From Desulfitobacterium sp. (GTDB lineage Bacteria > Bacillota > Desulfitobacteriia > Desulfitobacteriales > Desulfitobacteriaceae): DNA of 11,124 nucleotides. Each line of letters starts with the position of its first letter. Within the stretch, counting starts at the first letter, position 1. Location: contig JAAZLD010000422.1 in assembly GCA_012799495.1 (NCBI GenBank), forward strand, positions 1 through 11,124. Direction: 5' to 3'. The notes under the pieces were generated by a model that had not been told where the DNA came from, did not search any database, and saw nothing but the letters and a program-made list of their open reading frames with translations. The translations under genes and the position numbers were made by a program. Below, piece after piece: positions 7,191 to 11,124 of the stretch.

Positions 7191-8513
7191 CTAAATATCT
7201 TCTCTCAGATTAAAGTCCTTAGGATAAACTAAGTCTAATTTAAGCTCCCGAAGATATTTTCCGTCCTCACGTTGTTCCATTACATTTGAGGATAAACCAA
7301 TCTCAATGTCCAGTTTCTTAAGTAGCTTAATTTGCGTAACAGGAAATTCTAAATAATCATAATCTGAATTGATTTGGAATTGGGTTATGTTTTTCTTTTT
7401 GAAGACCTTTTTTACCTTATCGATATCTTCTCCAAAAACCTTGGCGGATTTGAAAAAATAATCTCTCGGGGAGAAATACATCATGGGTGAGACTTTTTGT
7501 CCGTAGTTTTGTTGATAGATCTGTCCAGTGTGCTTATTTTCTAAGGAACAGTAATGAACTCCTAATTTAAGTTTATTGTCTAAAGCAAATTCCACTAAAT
7601 TGAGGCATTCTAATTCACTTCTGGAGATGGGTAGACCTCCTGCGTACCAGTAGTTATAGAGGACTTGGAAGGGAGGATTCTTAATTTTATAGCCACGTTT
7701 GGAGAATTCTTCAGCATTATTGAAGGGGAAACAGAATTCTAGCAAATTGATCCCAGCGATTCCTATGGAATCTAACTGAAGAAGGACTTCCCGCATTTCC
7801 TCAAAGCTACCAGGTAAGACAGGCATTTCTACCATTACGTCGGGGATAAATTTTTTGCTTAAGGCGATACGTTCATAAACTTCATTTTTTATTTCCTCAG
7901 GGTCTTCCATTTTAATGCTGAAGCGGATCTCATCTAGTCCTGCATCTTTTAGTTCTTGCAGTATATCTTCATCGAGAAAGTCCCCGGAGGTATAAAGACG
8001 TGTATGAGTCTTAGGAGATTTTTCCTTAGTCAATTTGAAAAATTCTATCATCTCTTTCTTATGAAGTAAGGGCTCCCCACCTGTCAAAGCTAAGTGGGTA
8101 ATTTTATGATTATATTTAAAGGCTTCTTCTAGCTCTTCCGGTAAATTGCGGGTATGTTTAGAGTAATATTCGTAATCTTCTTGATTGGGGTTAAAGCAAA
8201 AATAACAATTACGGTGACACATTAAAGAAGTATACATGGTTACAGTCCCGACACCTTTTTGACAGGCTTCACAAGCAGATGAAATCCAGTTAGTGACAAT
8301 GCTTTTATCTGAATTGCGAAAAAGAGCCTTTTTTTCGCGAATCCTTGCTAATTTTTCAAGGGTTTCTTCTTGTAGATTTTCATCAAATTCCATTCCGGTA
8401 GTTTGGATTTGTTCAATAAAATTATGGTAGATATCAATATAAATTTGGGCATATTTAGCAAAGGCAGGATTCTTTAGTTGGGAAATATTTTGTTCATTTA
8501 TTTCTTTGCTCAT
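7191..8513 (-). CDS. Radical SAM protein of unknown substrate
   Basis: 440 residues. The SAM-binding [4Fe-4S] motif is C99-X3-C103-X2-C106 (MCHRNCYFC), and GGEP lies at 145-148 (LALTGGEPLLH). An extra CEAC pair (Cys 81 and 84) sits 14 residues before the cluster motif, and Cys 261, 303 and 322 occur later. HYCSLENKHTGQ (~320-331) resembles the C-terminal CS...Q stretch of uncharacterised PFL-activase-like radical SAM proteins (COG2108-like), a tentative link. A ~75-residue N-terminal region of no recognised family precedes the barrel. Radical SAM enzymes cleave SAM to a 5'-deoxyadenosyl radical; the reaction here is unknown. ATG 8513 has AAGGAG at 8525-8520. It is the first gene of a probable operon with the MscS channel; no functional link between the two is known to me. 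Confidence 0.88.
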   Translation of the reverse strand: MSKEINEQNISQLKNPAFAKYAQIYIDIYHNFIEQIQTTGMEFDENLQEETLEKLARIREKKALFRNSDKSIVTNWISSACEACQKGVGTVTMYTSLMCHRNCYFCFNPNQEDYEYYSKHTRNLPEELEEAFKYNHKITHLALTGGEPLLHKKEMIEFFKLTKEKSPKTHTRLYTSGDFLDEDILQELKDAGLDEIRFSIKMEDPEEIKNEVYERIALSKKFIPDVMVEMPVLPGSFEEMREVLLQLDSIGIAGINLLEFCFPFNNAEEFSKRGYKIKNPPFQVLYNYWYAGGLPISRSELECLNLVEFALDNKLKLGVHYCSLENKHTGQIYQQNYGQKVSPMMYFSPRDYFFKSAKVFGEDIDKVKKVFKKKNITQFQINSDYDYLEFPVTQIKLLKKLDIEIGLSSNVMEQREDGKYLRELKLDLVYPKDFNLREDI

Positions 8514-8539
8514 TTTCTACTCCTTTTAATTCATCGATT

Positions 8540-8556
8540 TTCACATTAAATGTGAA
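8540..8556 (-). promoter_or_regulatory. Perfect palindrome in the radical SAM leader, candidate operator
   Basis: TTCACATT-A-AATGTGAA, eight-base perfect arms around one base, 27 bases upstream of the radical SAM start. The half-site TGTGA recalls the CRP/FNR family, but the arms are in reverse order to the CRP consensus, so the binding protein is unknown. No strong -35/-10 pair was found upstream on the minus strand. Confidence 0.4.
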
Positions 8557-8651
8557 TCAAGTAAGTTATTCTATTGTAATATGATAATATATTTCCCCCT
8601 TAGTTACCAGCTTACTTCATAGAACTTTCACTATTCCTCCCTTTATCTTCA

Positions 8652-8680
8652 TTGCAATAGGGGAGAAAATATCCTAAAAT
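8652..8680 (+). promoter_or_regulatory. Probable sigma-A-type promoter of the ytvI-like gene
   Basis: TTGCAA (8652-8657), a 17-base spacer, then TAAAAT (8675-8680; five of six match TATAAT). It lies 40 bases before the ATG at 8721, in the 207-base divergent gap 8514-8720. The rest of that gap is AT-rich without a recognisable gene. Confidence 0.55.
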
Positions 8681-8720
8681 AGGCTAAGACCATTTTTAAA
8701 ACAGGAGTGATAGCCCTTTC

Positions 8721-9785
8721 ATGAAAGAATATGCTAAAAAAGTTGCTATAACCATCTTGGTTATTTTGGCTTTCATTGTTATTCCTTATCTTACATACTA
8801 TACATTGCCTTATTTTGCGCCTTTTATTGTAGCTTTTTTATTAGCACTTCTTATTGATCCTTTTAACCTTTGGTTAATGCGAATTACCAAGTTTAAACGA
8901 CCTGTAGCTTCAACAATTTCCTTTGGAGTTTTTCTGGGGGGATTTGGGCTCCTAGCATACTTTCTTATAGTGAAGATTATAACTGAAGCATACGAACTAA
9001 TTAAATATATTCAAAGAAATATTCCCAACATTCAAGCTTGGTTTACAAATTTGTACAATCAAGCCAATGATTTTATTCTCCTTTTGCCTCCTGAGTTAGG
9101 TTGGCAAATCAACCAAAGTATTACTAGTTTTGTTAATCAATTGTCCAGCATTAATCTCCTCTCTCAGTGGGGAGCTCAGACTATATACATAACAGCGGCT
9201 ATACCAAACTTCTTCTTTAATCTTTTGATATTTTTAATTGCTTTATATCTTATTAATTTAAGTTTGCCTCAGATCAATGAACGATTTTTCTCATTTTTCA
9301 AGGAAGATTCTAAACCCAAAGTTATTGCTGTTCTAAACGATTTGCGCAATGCCACCATTGGTTTTCTAAAAGCTCAGGTTATTTTAAGTACTATTACATA
9401 TATATTGTGTTTAGTGGGACTTTTGATCCTAGGGGTTAAATATGCTCTTGTGATTGCTTTGTTAATTGTCATTGTAGATATTCTACCTATTTTGGGTACT
9501 GGTTCAGTTTTGGTCCCTTGGGGATTATTTAGTTTTACCCGGGGAGAATTCTTCCTTGGCTTTGGCTTAATCATTTTATTCCTTGTCATAACCGTGCTAA
9601 GAAAAATAATAGAACCAAAAGTATTAGGAGAGAGAATTGGTCTTGGACCTTTAGCTACTTTAATATCCATCTGGGTTGGGTTTAAGGTACTTGGAGTCTT
9701 GGGAATATTCCTAGCACCTCTCTTGATTATCTTCTATAAAGCTTTGGTAAAAGCCAAGGTTATCGAGTTTAGATTAAAAATATAA
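8721..9785 (+). CDS. ytvI: AI-2E family membrane protein, YtvI-like sporulation protein
   Basis: 354 residues, with hydrophobic segments at ~8-28, 31-48, 64-86, 160-181, 217-237, 240-262, 276-294 and 305-342. A hydrophilic region of ~70 residues (90-158) between the third and fourth segments is the usual layout of the AI-2E/PerM family. Diagnostic stretches are VDILPILGTGSVLVPWGLF and IIEPKVLGERIGLGPLATLISIWVGFKVLG. Length and motifs fit the YtvI branch of endospore formers. Family knowledge: YtvI is a sporulation-associated integral membrane protein of unclear role; other AI-2E members export AI-2 or act as ion/H+ antiporters, so export of AI-2 should not be assumed. AGGAG at 8703-8707 is 13 bases before ATG, rather far. 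It appears monocistronic, with its own promoter and terminator. Confidence 0.8.
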   Translation: MKEYAKKVAITILVILAFIVIPYLTYYTLPYFAPFIVAFLLALLIDPFNLWLMRITKFKRPVASTISFGVFLGGFGLLAYFLIVKIITEAYELIKYIQRNIPNIQAWFTNLYNQANDFILLLPPELGWQINQSITSFVNQLSSINLLSQWGAQTIYITAAIPNFFFNLLIFLIALYLINLSLPQINERFFSFFKEDSKPKVIAVLNDLRNATIGFLKAQVILSTITYILCLVGLLILGVKYALVIALLIVIVDILPILGTGSVLVPWGLFSFTRGEFFLGFGLIILFLVITVLRKIIEPKVLGERIGLGPLATLISIWVGFKVLGVLGIFLAPLLIIFYKALVKAKVIEFRLKI

Positions 9786-9812
9786 GGCTGAACAAAAATT
9801 GAATTCCTTAGC

Positions 9813-9836
9813 AAAAACCGGTTTTACCGGTTTTTT
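9813..9836 (+). terminator. Rho-independent terminator of the ytvI-like gene
   Basis: AAAAACCGGT (9813-9822) pairs with ACCGGTTTTT (9826-9835) across a TTT loop and is followed by another T. Flanking GCTGAAC (9787-9793) and GTTCAGC (9843-9849) can form an outer stem around it. It lies 27 bases after the stop codon. Confidence 0.88.
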
Positions 9837-9984
9837 GCTTGAGTTCAGCTTCTAATGGGCCGATGTTCTCGCAGGTATTAGCTGCCTTGAATTCTATTCA
9901 GGTTTAGAATTAAGAGTTACTTTTTGATAAGTTTATACTTTATTAAGAAACAGTTAAGGGAAAATCAAGAGGAAAAGGGTAGAA

Positions 9985-10003
9985 TATAATTAAGGAAGCT
10001 TCC
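9985..10003 (+). promoter_or_regulatory. Possible -10 box and adjacent palindrome before the secreted protein gene
   Basis: A perfect TATAAT (9985-9990) lies 37 bases before the GTG start, but no good -35 box sits 16-18 bases upstream. The palindrome GGAAGCTTCC (9994-10003) covers the expected transcription start. Weak evidence. The rest of the 242-base gap 9786-10027 holds only the terminator structure and no gene. Confidence 0.3.
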
Positions 10004-10027
10004 ATTTGGATAAAGGAGTGAAATAAT

Positions 10028-11074
10028 GTGAAATTGAAGAAAAAAACAGCTTTAATTGCTAGCTTCACAATAGGGACTTTGCTTTTTGCTACGACAGCTT
10101 TCGCTGATCTGGCTAGTAAAAGCGGCTATGAGCAATTAAAAGATGGGGTAAAGATCGCCGCTGAGAAAATGACCAGTGAATATGACAGCTATACATTGGA
10201 AATGACAGCTGTGATCAAGAATAATGGTCGTGTTCTTGCCTCCGAGAACTCATTGGAGAAGATAGACCGCTTGCAAAATGCCCAGATTAGTGTAACTAAC
10301 AACCAAAGACCTGATGGTAAAACTTTTTCTTCCACTGTTTATCAAGATAGTAAAGTGACTATTAGGGATAGCCATAATGAGAATAAGATTTACCAGATGG
10401 AGTATGAAACTGAAAGGGATTTATCCTTTAACCACAATCCCTTTGCTGAAGAAGAGGCTACTGATCTTGAAAGAATTGTGGATGCTTTAGTAGGTGGGTT
10501 ACAAGATCATGTGATTGTCAAAGAAAATCCCGATGGTACTAAGGAATTATCAGGTTCATTATCAGAAATGCAAATCCCTACTTTAATCAACGCAGTATCT
10601 TCCTTTATGATTAAACAAACCTTTGACCACAATGACCCAAACTATCCTCGCTTAACCAAAGATATTGCTATTACCAAAGTTGATGGCTCAGCTTTGATCA
10701 ATAGTGAAGGGGCTTTAGAAAGTATTTTAGGTACTGTCATGATTACAGGTAAAACTGCTCAAGGTGAAGTTCATGAATTAACTTTAGAGCTCTTGGGAGA
10801 GGTTTCAGATATCAATTCTACTGTAGTAGTAAAACCTGATCTCTCTGGTAAAGAGGTTGTTACTGAGCAAGTCAAACGTAATGGTGGAATCCAAAATCCT
10901 CAAAAATTCGTAGGTAACTTCAAGAGTGATATTATCGTCGAAGAAAATGGCAAACTTGTCAAAGCTGGGGAAAGAAAACTCCAAATAACCTCAATTTCTA
11001 ATCAAGAGATTTCAGGTATTTATAAAGAAGAGATTCGTGAAAGGTTCCATCAAAGTTGCTTACGGGAGAGATAA
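10028..11074 (+). CDS. Secreted protein of unknown function, possibly frameshifted at its C terminus
   Basis: 348 residues with a clear Sec signal peptide: Lys-rich MKLKKK, a hydrophobic core (residues 7-22) and a likely AFA|D cut after Ala26. There is no lipobox Cys and no cell-wall anchor. The mature part is hydrophilic, with alternating beta-like stretches (YTLEMTAVIKNNGRVLASEN, STVYQDSKVTIRD, GTVMITGKTAQGEVHELTLELLG), and I recognise no family. The start is GTG 10028, set by AAAGGAG at 10012-10018; the nearby ATG at 10026 is followed directly by a stop. The last ~15 codons (IRERFHQSCLRER, including the only Cys) look unlike the rest. In the +1 frame the DNA instead reads on as FVKGSIKVAYGRDNFVGIKLNF and runs to a stop at 11115-11117. 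The protein may therefore be shortened or altered by a 1-base change near 11033. Likely located outside the membrane or in the cell wall space. Confidence 0.75.
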   Translation: MKLKKKTALIASFTIGTLLFATTAFADLASKSGYEQLKDGVKIAAEKMTSEYDSYTLEMTAVIKNNGRVLASENSLEKIDRLQNAQISVTNNQRPDGKTFSSTVYQDSKVTIRDSHNENKIYQMEYETERDLSFNHNPFAEEEATDLERIVDALVGGLQDHVIVKENPDGTKELSGSLSEMQIPTLINAVSSFMIKQTFDHNDPNYPRLTKDIAITKVDGSALINSEGALESILGTVMITGKTAQGEVHELTLELLGEVSDINSTVVVKPDLSGKEVVTEQVKRNGGIQNPQKFVGNFKSDIIVEENGKLVKAGERKLQITSISNQEISGIYKEEIRERFHQSCLRER

Positions 11075-11124
11075 CTTCGTGGGGATAAAACTGAACTTTA
11101 TAATTGTAATCATCTAAATACAGA

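Noticed and set aside
8559..8617. AAGTAAG ... CTTACTT inverted repeat in the divergent gap
   Set aside because: Seven-base arms separated by 45 bases in AT-rich DNA are expected by chance.
9374..9670. 98-residue minus-strand ORF inside the ytvI-like gene
   Set aside because: Antisense to conserved membrane-protein motifs; its Lys/Pro/Thr-rich composition is what reverse-reading of hydrophobic codons gives.
8721..9785. Autoinducer-2 exporter (TqsA)
   Set aside because: The domain name is shared, but length, motifs and the Firmicute context fit YtvI better; no quorum-sensing gene is nearby.
1..11124. CRISPR arrays, tRNA/rRNA genes, insertion sequences, prophage or defence genes
   Set aside because: No regularly spaced repeats, no cloverleaf or rRNA-like stretches, and no transposase, integrase or nuclease motifs were seen on either strand.

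Overview
The window looks like chromosomal DNA from an anaerobic, spore-forming, low-to-moderate GC Firmicute of the Peptococcaceae type (Desulfosporosinus/Desulfitobacterium-like). Grounds: strong AGGAGG-type ribosome sites, GTG/TTG starts, a ytvI-like sporulation membrane gene, and a corrinoid methyltransfer set next to a giant ATPase/iron-sulfur fusion of the 2-hydroxyacyl-CoA dehydratase activase family. The genus is inferred from gene content, not shown directly.

Left block (1-5990, all + strand). The window opens inside a large BcrA/BadF-type ATPase + DUF2229 + dehydratase-like fusion; only its last 975 residues are present. A terminator-like hairpin separates it from a URO-D superfamily methyltransferase (real start 3010). 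A 55-residue Trp-rich small ORF (4200-4367) follows 14 bases after the methyltransferase stop. Next come a promoter region with two inverted repeats, a GntR/HutC-type repressor and a B12-binding corrinoid protein whose motif spacing is canonical. Together these look like a locally regulated corrinoid-dependent methyl-transfer module. The corrinoid protein would carry the methyl group and the URO-D protein would load or unload it. The GntR/UTRA protein may sense the substrate, and the ATPase fusion might supply low-potential electrons. No MtaB-, MttB- or MtrH-type partner and no ordinary RACE-type ferredoxin activator lies in the window, so the substrate and the reactivation route are open.

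Middle block (6020-8513, - strand). A bidirectional terminator ends the corrinoid operon and a convergent two-gene operon: a radical SAM protein of unknown substrate, then an MscS-family mechanosensitive channel 18 bases downstream with a TTG start and a strong ribosome site. A 17-base perfect palindrome sits in the leader of the radical SAM gene.

Right block (8652-11124, + strand). A recognisable promoter drives a YtvI-like AI-2E-family membrane protein, ended by a strong terminator. After a 242-base intergenic region comes a secreted protein of unknown function. Its last ~15 codons look out of frame, with a more protein-like continuation in the +1 frame to 11117. No RNA genes, insertion sequences, CRISPR arrays or phage genes were recognised.
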